Shown: positions 10,477 through 21,420, numbered from the stretch's first letter. The stretch is DNA of 64,000 nucleotides from Blastobasis lacticolella (GCA_905147135.1 LR990064.1:10372001-10436000); one strand, 5' to 3'. The notes: generated by a model not told the origin, from the letters alone. A program made the numbers and translations.

Positions 10477-10870
10477 AGCGTACTCCACATGTTCGCCGAA
10501 ACTATCGGCGAATTTTTGCCGGGACTTTGGCAGACCCTCTACATTCTCGCCTATTAGGCATGTGGTAGGTGTCAAATGCATCGATATTATATCGATTCAT
10601 CTGTGTAATATAACTAATCTGGTACCTTCTGCTGTAGATAGGGTCACAGAGGTGATGGCAGCTGCTCTACTGTCATTACCTGATCTACTAGTATCCTGGA
10701 TCATGGTCACGGAAAAAGCGCTAAGAATATAAACATGAAATCGATACACCTCTACTTTGTCTATGAAATAGGCGAGAAATGCCAATCATGCACGGGACTA
10801 CACGAATATAGGCGAATACTCCCTCCACATTCTCGTGATCCGGCGGAATGACAAACATGTGGAGTACGCT
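10477..10870. mobile_element. PIF/Harbinger-like MITE
   Basis: Both ends carry AGCGTACTCCACATGTT in inverted orientation (10477-10493; complement at 10854-10870). The element is flanked by TAA at 10474-10476 and 10871-10873. A 3-bp TWA target duplication is typical of PIF/Harbinger. It is 394 bp and non-coding. It sits within the Helitron-like repeat, whose second copy (20290 onward) lacks it, and it contains a SINE 3' fragment. Confidence 0.7.
10600..10715 (+). repeat. SINE 3' fragment
   Basis: 'ctctactgtcattacctgat' followed by 'tcctggatcatggtcacgg' matches the 3' half of the three SINE copies at 38052, 39295 and 40083 ('ctccactgtaattacctga', 'tcctggatcatggtcaaggc'). The tRNA-like head is missing. 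It lies inside the Harbinger-like MITE. Confidence 0.55.
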
Positions 10871-11365
10871 TAACCGTCTGACACAGAACGACGTTTTTGA
10901 TCGATTTGTTTATTGTAATTCAAAATAAACAGAGTTATTACCACATTTCCGATTCTTGTTTAAAAAACGTATTTAATTCCTACAAAATTTAAATATTTAT
11001 ATTTATTTTACACATTTCCGGCTGATTGCATTGTGTACATTTCTTAGGAATTCCAAATAATGACGGATAACATTTGCATTTCTTGTAACACTTCAACTTT
11101 ATAATTTTTGTTTATTTATTCATCAATTTATTGTAACATATGAGAAAAGAAAATGATATTAAAGTACCTAATTGCCAAATTATTATAACTTACTTATTTG
11201 TGGTCTAAGTCTGCGGCTTGACCCTTGGAGATTGCATCATACCTTTTATCACGCTTACACACATACTAAGTATTGTTAGTAGTTATATTTATTATAAATG
11301 CGAAAAATGGCTGGGATGCCTGGATATTTGTTACTCCTTGGTACCACAACTGCTAAACGGATTTT

Positions 11366-11449
11366 ATTATTTATTTATTTATTTAACAGTTTATTGTGCA
11401 CAATAATATTTATACAATATTGACATGAGGAAAACAACACAACAGGTTA
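11366..11449 (-). repeat. LINE 3' tail fragment
   Basis: 'ttatttatttaacagtttat' plus 'tgtgcacaataatatttata' matches the 3' ends of LINE copies at 2631 and 40690. It interrupts the Helitron-like repeat between 'aacggatttt' and 'aaatttacc', which are nearly joined in the second copy at about 20836. It is a severely 5'-truncated LINE insertion. Confidence 0.6.
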
Positions 11450-11639
11450 AAATTTACCAGTTATATAGCTTATACCTCAGAATAATACATAGACTATAAT
11501 TTATTCTGAAAGTCAGTGTGGTTCTCATGGGAACGTGTCCGGATCATAATAATAAATTTTTACGCGGATGAAGTTGCGGACTAAACAATGTTCATCAAAA
11601 TATTGATGCAAACTTTATCATTATAGAACAATTGTTCTT

Positions 11640-11840
11640 ATAAATTATCTTTATAGACTTACTTTATTAGGATCCTAAAAAGAAAAGAAGAGGTATATTT
11701 TAGGTTATCATTGGAGCTATTCTAAATACAACTCTGATTTGGTCATGTTTTACAGAATGAAGACGAGCAGGTAAAAGGATTGACTACCGAGACGACGAGG
11801 ATAGGGTTAAACCGCAAGCAGCATTATGGTGATGACGTAT
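11640..11840 (+). repeat. ~190-bp dispersed repeat, copy 1
   Basis: Shares 'gttatcattggagctattct', 'catgttttacagaatga', 'aaaggattgactac' and 'agggttaaa' with copies at 12690-12890, 21050-21190 and 21235-21420. The beginning is also shared with 25890-25990. Unidentified family, non-coding. Confidence 0.6.
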
Positions 11841-11880
11841 GGGTTAGGGTGCCCTAGCTGCATATTTGTACAAGATAGCA

Positions 11881-12345
11881 TCAAAATCGGTCCCAACAGT
11901 ATCGAGAAAAATGCATTTATTTGTCAAATTTGTATGACAAGTGCCGTATTCTTTGAACCAGCAGCGACATGGTTACGGAGTATAGTTTAAGGACCTTAAC
12001 CCACCACCACCACCACCACCACAACACCAAAATCGGTACAGGCCGTTTCGAGAAAAAAGCATTTATTTGTCACATGTTTGTATGACAATTGCCCTATTCT
12101 TTGAACTAGCGGCGACATCGTTACAGAGTTTAGGTTGAGAACCTTCAACTATGTTCTTATGCCACACGACATCAAAATCGGCCCCGGCATTTTCGAGAAA
12201 AAAGCATTCTTTTCTCACACTTGTATGACAAGTGCAGTATTCTTTGAATCAACAGCGACATGGTTACGGAGTATAGATTCAAGAACAGAGCTGAAGGTGC
12301 TTAACCTATACTCCGTAACCATGTCACTGCTGGTTCAAATATAAC
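11881..12345 (+). repeat. 145-bp tandem array (3 units) ending in an inverted half unit
   Basis: Three direct units start near 11881, 12027 and 12172 ('caaaatcgg...tcgagaaaaaagcattt...gtatgacaa...ggttacggagtatag'), about 145 bp apart. Part of a unit then recurs in reverse at about 12306-12339, with one mismatch to unit 1. A (CCA)n run (12001-12022) separates units 1 and 2. The array sits between two copies of the ~190-bp repeat. Confidence 0.8.
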
Positions 12346-12452
12346 CGCTCTTGTTCGCACTACACTTAGATATATAGATGAATCCGGGCCGTTTTCCGCA
12401 TTCAGGCGAACTCGCGTCCATTCTGCGTGGATATGGTGTACTCCAGGATGCC

Positions 12453-12650
12453 CTATTGTTCCTGCCATCCCAACTCCTCCAGGAAATGCAGTAACCCTTT
12501 CAGTTTTACAAACGCCTCTGGAAGGGTCTGTGGTTGTCTGAGATGCTCATGCCTGTATGATGCCACCCCCTCGCATGTCTGCAGGATATGTGCTGCTGTC
12601 TCTTCCTCCCTCAGGCAGGCTCTGCATCGCACTTCACTTATTAGCAATCC
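12453..12650 (-). pseudogene. LINE C-terminal zinc-knuckle fragment (LOA/I/R1-like)
   Basis: A 64-codon minus frame reads EVRCRACLREEETAAHILQT then CEGVASYRHEHL. The C-x2-C...H-x4-C spacing (CRAC, HILQTC) is the zinc-binding motif found after the RT and RNase H domains of LOA/I and R1-type LINEs. In-frame LLSGLLIS just upstream fits the usual lead-in. No RT is attached, so this is an isolated 3' coding fragment, possibly of the family seen at 1-1278. Confidence 0.55.
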
Positions 12651-12689
12651 TGATAATAAGTGTAGTGAAAGTATAGAACACTTGTTTAT

Positions 12690-12890
12690 ATAAATTATAA
12701 TTGTAGACTTACACTTTTAGCCTAAAAAGTAAAGAAGAGGAATACTCTAGGTTATCATTCTAGCTATTCTAAGTGCAACTCTTATTTGCTCATGTTTTAC
12801 AGAATGACGGCCTGCAGGTGAAAGGATTGACTATAGAGATGACGTGTGATAGGGTTAAATCGAAGAAAGAGGGTAGAAGTAAATGTTAGG
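12690..12890 (+). repeat. ~190-bp dispersed repeat, copy 2
   Basis: Matches 11640-11840: 'agtaaagaagaggaatac', 'gttatcattctagctattct', 'catgttttacagaatgacgg', 'aaaggattgactatagag'. Copies 1 and 2 bracket the 145-bp array. Confidence 0.6.
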
Positions 12891-13904
12891 AGGATGGTGA
12901 TGACGATGGCAGTTTAAATAATAAATGAATAATTACATAAAATAGAAAGAAAATGCTTTTGCAGATAATTTTCTTGAACTAATTTTCATAGTAATGATGA
13001 AAGACTAACAGGGAATATTGGTACATATCCCTCTTTAAATTCTGTAAAAGTTAGATATATTAAAGCATGAAAATACTTTGAATTGGTGGATGGATATTTC
13101 TGTAAATGTTGACGTAGGCGAGAAAGGATTGACGGGATTGACAGGCGTAAGGAACGAGTGTCGAGATGACGAGTTATAGAACTAAATTGAGAAAGAGATA
13201 TGTATCATATTATGCCGACCCCACCTAGTTAGATAAGGGCAGGTAAACCAAAAGTATAAAATATAGTATTTAATTTAGAGTTTTGAAAGAAAACTTATTA
13301 AGTATACTCAAAAGTAAACATAAAGAACGGTATTACAGAAATGGGGTTAGCTTTAAAACCTAGTACCCTAGAGATCCTACACGTGACCCCCGGGTAGTGC
13401 CAAGAGTGCACCTAAAAATGCTTGGTTTGCTCGGCCAACTGCCTGGGGCCAAGCAGCCTTTGGGTTATGTTTCATCAATTAGCTCCATAAGCCATGTCTC
13501 TTCGTTTACTATAGGTCCCGTTTACTATAGGTCCCGTTTGTGTATAGGATGTGGTATAGAGTCGGGCGTAACAAGTTTGCGTGGATAGTAAGGGAGACCC
13601 AATGAAACGGCTCGTTGCTGGCCACCCGTCAGTTAGTAGAGGTTCTGCACCCAGGCGTCACTTTAAATATCTGGCCCGAAAGGCTATCCCGCTGTCTGTC
13701 GTGCCGGTGTAGGAGAACAGACTGGACCCGGTTAACACTTTCGGGGGATCGGTGGTCTTTCAGTCCCCCCGCCAGCTTATCACATAGGTATCTCATCCTT
13801 CTGCAGCGTCCTGAAGCATAACATTTTTGCCCCGCTGGATGCCGATGTTATCGCACTCCTTTATTTCCCTACCTCCGATATATTTCAAGCAAAAACAAGA
13901 GTAA
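12891..13904. other. Unidentified; probably decayed repeat
   Basis: No gene seen. 13390-13860 is more G+C-rich than its surroundings and precedes a LINE endonuclease on the same strand, so it may be decayed 5' LINE sequence. The 7-bp duplication 'actataggtcccgttt' occurs twice near 13510-13540. Confidence 0.35.
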
Positions 13905-14385
13905 CAAGGATATTTTAGTGGTGCCCCTTTCCACTCTACGAGTGGACTTTTGTAACATCAGGGGTTCCATACATTCCAACGATCTTTAGATGGCGAAGCC
14001 CGCCTTACTTCTTTCTTACTAAGACGCAGATATAACCGACACTTCGTCTCTTCAGTACTAATGCCATAGACGTATTAACTGGACGTATCTGTGGTATAGA
14101 ATTCGGGGATCTATCCCGTGTATTAATATGCCTATATAACAACTGCCACGGCATAGCTGAGACAACACGGTTTTTCGAGCACATTCAAAGCGCTCCAGAC
14201 AAAGGTTTTAGGCAGTATTCTTCCGCTGAGTTGGTAGTCTTAGGAGACTTTAAGAGTCACCATACTAGGGTCAAGCCATCGAACATCTCCGCCGGAAGAA
14301 CCGAGATTCGGGTGTCGGTTGAAACTCCTCTTGGAACACCTGCCTGGTACTATGGTTTAGCAGATCAGGATGGATTGCGAAAATT
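13905..14385 (+). pseudogene. Jockey-group LINE endonuclease fragment
   Basis: Across frameshifts the plus strand reads RVDFCNIRG, NTVFRAHS-type remnants, and then SAELVVLGDFKSHH near 14230. This is an apurinic-type endonuclease of a jockey-like LINE abundant in Lepidoptera (compare the usual VDFCNIRGLHSN and AELVVLGDFNxHH). The catalytic GDFN has become GDFK and several stops interrupt it. The matching RT is found next door but on the opposite strand. Confidence 0.6.
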
Positions 14386-14459
14386 ATTGGTTTAGTACCT
14401 GTGGATACCAAACTTAAGCGATAATGTAGGATCCTAATCCTAAAAAAAGGAGAATGTAG

Positions 14460-14945
14460 GATGTATTGACAATCGCTCAAACTATCATGTTTTTCTAGGT
14501 AACTGAGAAGCTCCATTACCTTAGAGAGAAGGTAAGTAATAGCCATAGGCCTGTCATTCAATGCATCTGATCAGTCGCCCTTTTTGGGCACAAGGTCCAC
14601 ATGGGCAGTCTTCCACTAAGACGGGACTATCCCAGTGGAGCATGAGAGCGCAAAGATACGCTTTTTATAGGATAAAATTTGAGAGCAACAGATTTAACAA
14701 CACAGCCGGTATACCATCCAGCTCACTAGACTTATGAACATCTATAGAGACTACGCACTGCGCACCATCGTACCATCCGCTGACAGTTGGATATTTCTGG
14801 CACGATTGACTAAAGTTTCTTTCGGGAGCGTTGGCGAGCGACCAGAAAACTCGCCCAGAAGGATAGTTTGTGAGTTGATCGCCAATTCTGCAAATAAAGA
14901 CGAACTTTGCAGGGCGCCTCCACTTAAAACCTACGAAGCCTAAAA
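14460..14945 (-). pseudogene. Jockey-group LINE RT fragment, inverted relative to its endonuclease
   Basis: The minus strand reads SLFAELAINSQTILL near 14900, LDVHKSSELDGIPAVLL near 14700, a WKTAHVHPVPKKGDRS-like stretch, then NDRPMAITYLLSKVMELLSY at 14561-14500. These are the first RT blocks of the same jockey-type family as the endonuclease at 13905-14385. The palm with its YADD is absent. Stops and shifts are frequent. The opposite orientations mean two insertions or an inversion. Confidence 0.65.
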
Positions 14946-15759
14946 TTCACGCAATCCATCCCAGTCTGCTTATAGTGCCAAAAGCGACGCCATCCAGCGG
15001 GCTGAGGAGAGTCGGATAGCATACAAGGCACTTGTGTGCGCACAAAGCAGATAGGCTGCTATCACACCAATACCTAAGATTACCAACCCAACTTCTCCAT
15101 CGCATTATCATCCAATTTCGATTCTACCTGTCCTATCTTTCCATATTCTTGTGCGCCTTGTCCACTACCAACTAAGCCATACTTTCGACATAAAGTGGTG
15201 GCTACATAAATACTAATGATCGTTAAATCGTATATCGACATCTTTAAGTAGTATCATCATCGTATATCGATATCCGTTTGGAAATGTATAATAAATACTT
15301 ACAAGCTTCATAAAACGGAAATCACTTGTGATTTATCTGCTCTGTATTAAATTGAACTGTTGCATGTATGCGTCATCTAAAAACATCGATCTAATTAGAC
15401 ATATATATATATATAGTTAAATAGTCTAAGCATAATATAAATACATGAAATAGTCATAATTGTACCCATACATATGTTACTCACTTTATTTATCTGTACA
15501 AAAATTCAAAGCGTATTTTACATAATCTCATACATCTTTTGCAGCATACAACCCGGGATCTGGTTACGGACTAGGTACTCGTATTTTCCTTGCGACGTAC
15601 ACCCGAAAAGTCTTTGGCAAAAAGCCAAAAAGTATAGGTAGGTATGGCTTTTTGTGGACTCGGGAAAGGTCTAGATAGAGAGGTGATAGGTATTGTTATT
15701 AGAAAATAATAACTTGAAAGTAACTACTATTAATAGAACTACTTTACTATACCTGTACT
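14946..15759. other. Mostly unidentified
   Basis: A short plus-strand stretch near 14970-15055 reads SAKSDAIQRAEESRIAYKAL, possibly LINE linker. From 15180 to 15300 there are blocks similar to 2530-2630 and 5680-5720. An imperfect hairpin lies at about 15625-15665 (aaaaagcc...ggcttttt). No gene. Confidence 0.35.
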
Positions 15760-15960
15760 TTACCAATGTTAGTAATTAAAAATCAAATTATTAATTAGGT
15801 ATAAATATTTTTTTATTCAAATTAAAAAGAAAGTCAGAACCGTCTCGCACTTGAACTATCACTTTCACTTTAACAAACAATTATATATATTTCTAATATA
15901 GGTAGTATTGCACTAACTGACGCAAGTCTGAAATTCTGCTCTTTAGGTACCGCTTCCACC
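15760..15960. repeat. Dispersed repeat, second copy of the 8150-8335 family
   Basis: Shares with 8150-8335 the blocks 'aaatatttttt', 'cacttgaactatcactttca' and 'tgcactaactgacgcaa', in the same order. Family unknown, non-coding. Confidence 0.5.
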
Positions 15961-16217
15961 GAATTTGAATTGTTTTGTAAGCTGATGTTGGGATTTCCTT
16001 TTTACATGTGGAGTCGTGCATTGTGCAGGAAAAGCTCTGTTAGAGCTGGATTCAACTATGGCAAGAGCAGTTCCTTTTCAAATTTATAGGCGTCCATTTC
16101 TGAGAATTTTCTGTACCACCATGACGCCAGTCTGAAACTGTACACAAATAACAATGTAAGTTTACTCGATACAACATGTTGAATTCGTTAAAATTAAGTA
16201 TAATACATTCGGAATAA

Positions 16218-18545
16218 TTCAAATGGACATGGGAATCTCCAGACGGAGTTACGAAAAACCTAATCGACTATTTCACTACAAATACCCCTAGAATTGTGGA
16301 AGATGTTAGCGTCCTCAATAACTTACCCTTCCCGAGCGATCACCGCCTGGTCAGAGCAAAAGTGAACATAAGAACACGGAAACCGTCAAGAAAATGTTAC
16401 GACCAAAATTCATGCATGAAAATGAACATCACAAAAACGCTAGACAGTCTAACTGGAACTCTACCTACCATCAACTATGACAAATCAGTGCAAGAACTCT
16501 ACGACAATATTGAAGAAATAATAAAGGACTGCTGCAGGAATGCCAAGAAGAAAGTAAAAGAACATAGAAGAAATGCTATAATATCAGATGAAATAACGGA
16601 GCAAATACATTATAGGCAACAACAAAAAAATAAAGAAAACAAAACTAAGGAAGAAAAAAGAAAACTCAGTATGCTATATAGAACCATAAACCAAAAAATC
16701 AAAACGAATATGGAAAATTACAGACTCTCTACAATGAGTCACTATTTGGAAAAAACAGGAGTCATCAACAAAGCTTACAAAAAAATTAATAACATAAAAC
16801 CAAGGATGACCCAACTTAAATCTACCTCTGATTCTACCGTTACCAATCGTAAGGAACTCTTGGATGTGGCCACTAAGTTCTATGAGAAGCTATATCAAAA
16901 CACCGAAATTCTACAGTCAGAGACTGCACCCAGAAATACAGATAGCGTACCACCATTCACTGAAAGCGAGATGGAGTACACAATAAAAGAGCTAAAATCT
17001 GAAAAAAGTCCCGGACCCGACGGAATTATTAATGACTTGATTATCGCAGGAAGAGAGGCCCTTATAAAACCTATAACAATGTTATTTAATAAAATCCTGG
17101 AATAGAAAGATATTCCAAAGTAATGGACGATTGCTGAAATAACGTTGCTATGTAAAAAAGGAGACGCAAAACAAATTACCAATTACAGACCAATTAGCCT
17201 TATGTCTTCACTCTACAAACTTTTTTCCTCGTCTCTCCTACGACGCATTACAAGAGTGGTGGACGAAAATCAACCGGTGGAACAGGCTGGCTTCAGGAGT
17301 GGGTTCTCTACTGTCGATCATATTCATACATTGAAAAATATTATAGAAAAATATAACGAACACGGCAAAACGCTCTACATCGGATTTGTGGATTACTCTA
17401 AGGCCTTCGACTCTGTTTCGCACTGCTCTATATGGAATGCCTTGGCGGAGCAAAGAGTGAACGCTACCTACATCGAAATTATTAAAAACATTTACAAAAA
17501 TTATCTATTAATTATCTATTCTGAAGGATGGTCCAGGTGTTTCCATCTTTATTCTAGAAACCCCATTCTAGAATAAAGATGGAAACACCTGAACCATCCT
17601 TCAGAATAGAAAGAGGTGTAAGGCAGGGCGAAACCTTATCGCCTAAATTATTTATATCTATATTGGAGGGCGTTTTCAGGAGTTTGAACTGCAACCAAAT
17701 TGGGCTGAAAATTCATGGAACCTACTTATCGCATTTAAGATTCGCTGACAATATTGTATTGTTGTCTGAGGATCCAATAGAACTGCAATATATGTTCGAA
17801 TCACTGAACACAAATAGCAAAGCTATAGGACTAGAAATAAACCTAGAAAAAACTATAGTGATGACGAATAAAGATAGAAAGTAAATCTGGCTGGAATCGA
17901 CACCTTTGGAGTACGTGGACAGTTACATATACCTAGGCCATCAAATCTCATTCTCTAACACCACAGAAAATGAAATTAACCGTAGAATAGAAAACACCTG
18001 GAAAAAGTACTGGAGCATGAAGGAGCTATTCAAAAGTAATTTACAAACAACCCTGAAAACTAAAGCTATGAATATATGTTTACTTCCTTGTCTTACGTAT
18101 GCGTGCCAGACCTGGACTATAACAAAGAAATCCATGAATAAAATAAAAACTTGTCAAAGAGGCATTGAAAGAAGCGATGTTGGCTTAAAACTAAAGGATA
18201 AAGTTAAACACACGGAAATTAGACAGAAAACGAAAGCGAATGACGTGATGAAATATGTAATGCGGCAAAAATGGCGATGGGCTGGACATGTGCAAAGAAC
18301 AAGAGACAAGCGATGGTCAAACATAGTGACTAATTGGTACCCCATAAATGTGAAACGTAAGGCCGGAAGGCCGCATAAACGATGGAGCGACGACCTGATG
18401 AAAATTGCGGGGAAAACATAGAACAGACTTGCAATAGATCGCAAAAGATGGAAATACATGGAGGAGGCTTTTACCGCACTAGGCGGTCCTTACTTATATC
18501 GAGACAAAAGAAAAATATTAGAAAATAAAGAAACAATCAAATAAT
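16218..18545 (+). pseudogene. RTE-like LINE, 5'-truncated, with RT and C-terminal domain
   Basis: The plus strand begins at the end of an endonuclease (WTWESPDGVTKNLIDYF, LPFPSDHRLVRAKV), followed by a Lys/Glu-rich linker. The RT has KSEKSPGPDGIINDLI, TNYRPISLMSSLYKLFSS, VEQAGFRSGFSTVDHI, GFVDYSKAFDSVS, RGVRQGETLSPKLF and RFADNIVLL near 17742. FADD has become FADN, a missing catalytic residue. The C-terminal part (YIYLGHQISFSNTTENEINRR, LTYACQTWTITKKS, VMRQKWRWAGHVQRTRDKRW, AGRPHKRWSDDL) is largely open. Stops occur at 17103, 17882 and 18419, and a snapback duplication at 17516-17609 splits the palm. The tail is A+T-rich without a clear poly-A. Confidence 0.85.
17516..17609. repeat. 43-bp snapback hairpin inside LINE RT
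   Basis: The arms 17516-17558 and 17567-17609 are reverse complements with a single mismatch, separated by 8 nt (aaccccat). The right arm is the coding version (KMETPEPSFRIERG); the left arm is a reverse-complement copy inserted just upstream. Confidence 0.95.
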
Positions 18546-19779
18546 ACAACGAACACTAACAATTATAGAACAAATTAACAATGTAAAGTCCTAATATAAC
18601 ATTAATAAATCTATTAATAAGCAATATAAAAGAAAAATTAATTTTTTCTACAATTTAAATATTTACTAATGACATACTAAATTAAATAAATAATTTAATC
18701 TATATTTATTAAAAAGTAAATAAATAAATATACTAACAAAAAATAAAATAAGTACTAAAAAAAAACTATACTTTTAAAATACTAATAATATACGTAATAA
18801 ACTGATATATTCGTAACACTCAAATCTGTAATACGTAAATTAAGAAAATGTTTATACGGTTATTATAATACATTCGAGAGTACAGATTTAACTTACCAGT
18901 AGTTATATATTTGCTGTTTCCGCTGGTTTTTTTTGCAGTGGACACACTTTAAGCGCATTTCCAACTAGTCACTGAATTCTTCGTTTCAAGGATTTTGTAA
19001 TTTTATTTGTACATGATTTGAACAAAATATAATCATGGCCTAGGCGTTGCCAATGTCTATTCTTTATTTATATTGATTGTAAATAAACAAAGTATTAAAT
19101 TACCGAAATTAGAATAACGTGTTCAATTGAGTAAGCAACAAAAGAACAATATTATAATTTTGTCGTATTGCATTTAAGCTTTGTGTGTCACTGACTAAAA
19201 TCAACAACACATGTCAAGAATCTATATCCTGGAATTACACTTAAGTTAGCTTTTACTGTACAAATTGTGGTTTTTACGTAACATTATACTAAAAACTTAT
19301 GTGAAACTCGTGGTACCGATTTAACGTTTACTACTGTGAAAGTGGAGTTTATGTTAACGAGAGTAGATATGTAAACCAATTTTACTGTAGCAGCTCATGG
19401 TACGTATACTGTTGGAATATCATGACTACCAGTATGGATTCACGACTACCATTTCGGTTAGACTGTCACTTAAAAGTGCAAAGTCCTAAAGGGTGTTTTC
19501 TTTAATATTTATTTCCGTTGGTATTTTAGATGACGTCTAAGGACCGTCTAGCACCGCCCAATTACTTGAAGCTTTACCTAATGGCGATTGCTATTTCCTA
19601 GCGGTTAATGAAACGTATTTTCGAGTAATGCCTAAAAATTTTTAAAATATGGTGCCGTCTATAGATTAATTAATATATTGGTACAAACAGAATATTTACA
19701 AATCCATAACAAATAAACTTAAACTAACACCAAAACTCAAACTTTAAAAAATAAATAGTCATCCACATCACTACCCCCG
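18546..19779. other. A+T-rich sequence without recognised features
   Basis: Very A+T-rich from 18546 to 18900. I found no gene, tail repeat or terminal repeat. It may be unique spacer or an old repeat too diverged to read. Confidence 0.4.
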
Positions 19780-20215
19780 GAATGGTGTTTAAAAGCTGGC
19801 TACGTTGCCTCGTTCGATAGCAAAACTTATCCTCTGTCCGAACGAGCTAGCTCTCCGGTCACCTGGGGCATCTATTAGGGCCCCACGGTCCAACGTCTTG
19901 TCCTCCGCAGCAAAATCTGCAGCACCAGTGCTGTGGGCGATAGCGGTTACATGGGATAGCGCCAGAGTGTCCAAGCTAGTAGCGTCCCATATCAGCGCCC
20001 TTCCACGTTTCTAAGTAATGAGCGTCATGCCGTCAGGCTTTTTGCCGTCGTCACCATTTGGCTCTATTACCGCCGGTACGTTGACGGTGTCAAGCGCACT
20101 TTGGATGACGTCATTTAATGTCGCGTATCTGGAGATTCGGCCTACGCTACGAGTACATGACAGACCGCGGTGCCCTAGTGAATCTACATACGCACCAAAC
20201 GGGCACTAATGGCAA
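19780..20215 (-). pseudogene. LINE C-terminal nuclease-like fragment (PDG...WDAT type)
   Basis: The minus strand reads, with one in-frame stop, VGRISRYATLNDVIQSAL, VPAVIEPNGDDGKKPDGMTL, KRGRALIWDATSLDTLAL and GDRRASSFGQRISFAIERGN. I recognise this as a common repeat-encoded segment in Lepidoptera and other invertebrates, normally with KRPDGLTLVPW...LVWDATCVDT and GDPRxxxFLxQRISIAxQRGN. The E...KPDG...WDAT layout resembles a restriction-like (PD-(D/E)xK) endonuclease, as in early-branching LINEs; that reading is an inference. No RT is attached and the frame is broken near 20010. Confidence 0.55.
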
Positions 20216-20289
20216 CTAGGTTGACCCCCAACCCCAACCTCAAACTCAAACATATCTAATATACATTATCTAAAACCATGTCGACATTC

Positions 20290-21015
20290 AAGGAAGATAC
20301 AGTTTTTAAAATGTCGCTACGAAAAAATTTAGATTTCGTTCACAGTGGTTCATAGCATCTAACATGCTCGTCGTTTCGCTCCTCACAACATTGAGAGATT
20401 CGTTTTTCTTTAATTCAAATAGGAAAGTGAAATTAGGACATTTGCGATTCTTGTTTAGGAAATATTTGAAATTCCAAGAATTTTTTTATTTCACACATTT
20501 CCGCCTAGTATTTTCTAGGAATTCCAAATGATGACGGATAACATTTGCATTTCCTGTAATACATACATTTTAACTATATAATTTTTGTTTATTTATTCAT
20601 TTTATTTAACTATTTATCGTACACATGAGAACAGAAATTGATAATAAAGTACCTAAATGAGGACATAACTTACTTATTATCTAACTCTGCGGCTTGACCC
20701 GTAGAGATTGCATCTTACCCTTTATCTCGCATGCTAAGTATTGCTAGTCGTTAGATTTATTATAAACGCGAAAGATGGCCAGGATGCCTGGATATTTGTT
20801 ACTCCTTGACGTTACTTCTGGTAAACGGATTTTGATAAAATTTAACAGTAATATAACTTATAGCTTAGAATAATACATAGACTATAATATTTCTGAAAGT
20901 CAGTGTTGTCCTAACGGGAACGGGTCCAGAACGTATAAAACGATTTTTACGCGGATGAAGACAATAAAGGGTAGGTAAGAGTACAGTAGGTGAACATGAA
21001 CGAACTCGCGCCTGT
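20290..21015 (+). repeat. Helitron-like (MINE-type) repeat, copy 2
   Basis: Colinear with 10390-11590 but without the inserts of that copy: 'cagtggttcatag', 'cacatttccg', 'ggaattccaaatgatgacgg', 'ggatgcctggatatttgtta', 'taaacggattttgat', 'tttttacgcggatgaag'. The end (20965-21015), 'aaagggtaggtaagagtaca' and 'gaactcgcgcc', resembles the 3' end of the Helitron at 55660-55862. Confidence 0.65.
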
Positions 21016-21049
21016 TAGAATAAGAACATTAGCAGCTAACTAAAAAGTT

Positions 21050-21190
21050 AAAAAGAGGGATACCTACTTTAAATTATCATCATAGCCACTCTAAGTACAA
21101 CTCTTATTTGCTTAGGTTTTACAGAATAACGAAATGCAGGTGAAAGGATTGACTACCGTGATAACGAGTGATAAGGTTAAATCGAAATAA
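21050..21190 (+). repeat. ~190-bp dispersed repeat, copy 3
   Basis: Matches copies 1 and 2 through 'caactcttatttgcttaggt', 'ttttacagaataacg', 'caggtgaaaggattgactac' and 'ataaggttaaatcgaa'. Confidence 0.55.
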
Positions 21191-21234
21191 GAGGGGAGGG
21201 TTAAATGCCCTTGTCATCAAAAGTTTGATATCAA

Positions 21235-21420
21235 CTTTATCATTGTAGACTTACTTTTTCTGCGTTCTAAAAATTAATAAGAGGGATATTTTAAATTATC
21301 ATCGTAGGCATACTTAGTACAACTCTTATTTGCTCAGGTTTTACAGAATAACCACATGCACCTGAAAGGATTGGCAACCAATATGATCAGTGATAGGGTT
21401 CAATCGAAGTAAGGGGGGAT
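21235..21420 (+). repeat. ~190-bp dispersed repeat, copy 4
   Basis: Second of two adjacent copies: 'ttgtagacttactttttctg', 'caactcttatttgctcaggt', 'tgaaaggattggcaacc', 'gatagggttcaatcgaagta'. Its right end overlaps the RT fragment that follows. Confidence 0.55.

Larger units (their letters stand above)
10390..11590 (+). repeat. Helitron-like (lepidopteran MINE-type) repeat, copy 1, with nested inserts
   Basis: Similar in order to 20290-20965: 'cacatttccg', 'aggaattccaaat(a/g)atgacgg', 'ataacatttgcatttc', 'tctgcggcttgacccttgg' and 'gggatgcctggatatttg', then 'taaacggatttt'. It ends in 'ttacgcggatgaagttgcgg', the 3' end type of lepidopteran Helitron-like repeats. Copy 1 is longer than copy 2 because a Harbinger-like MITE (10477-10870) and a LINE 3' tail (about 11366-11449) have inserted into it. 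No coding capacity. Confidence 0.65.

Noticed and set aside
16895..17182. Minus-strand 95-codon frame as a gene
   Set aside because: It is the antisense of a clear RT frame on the plus strand.
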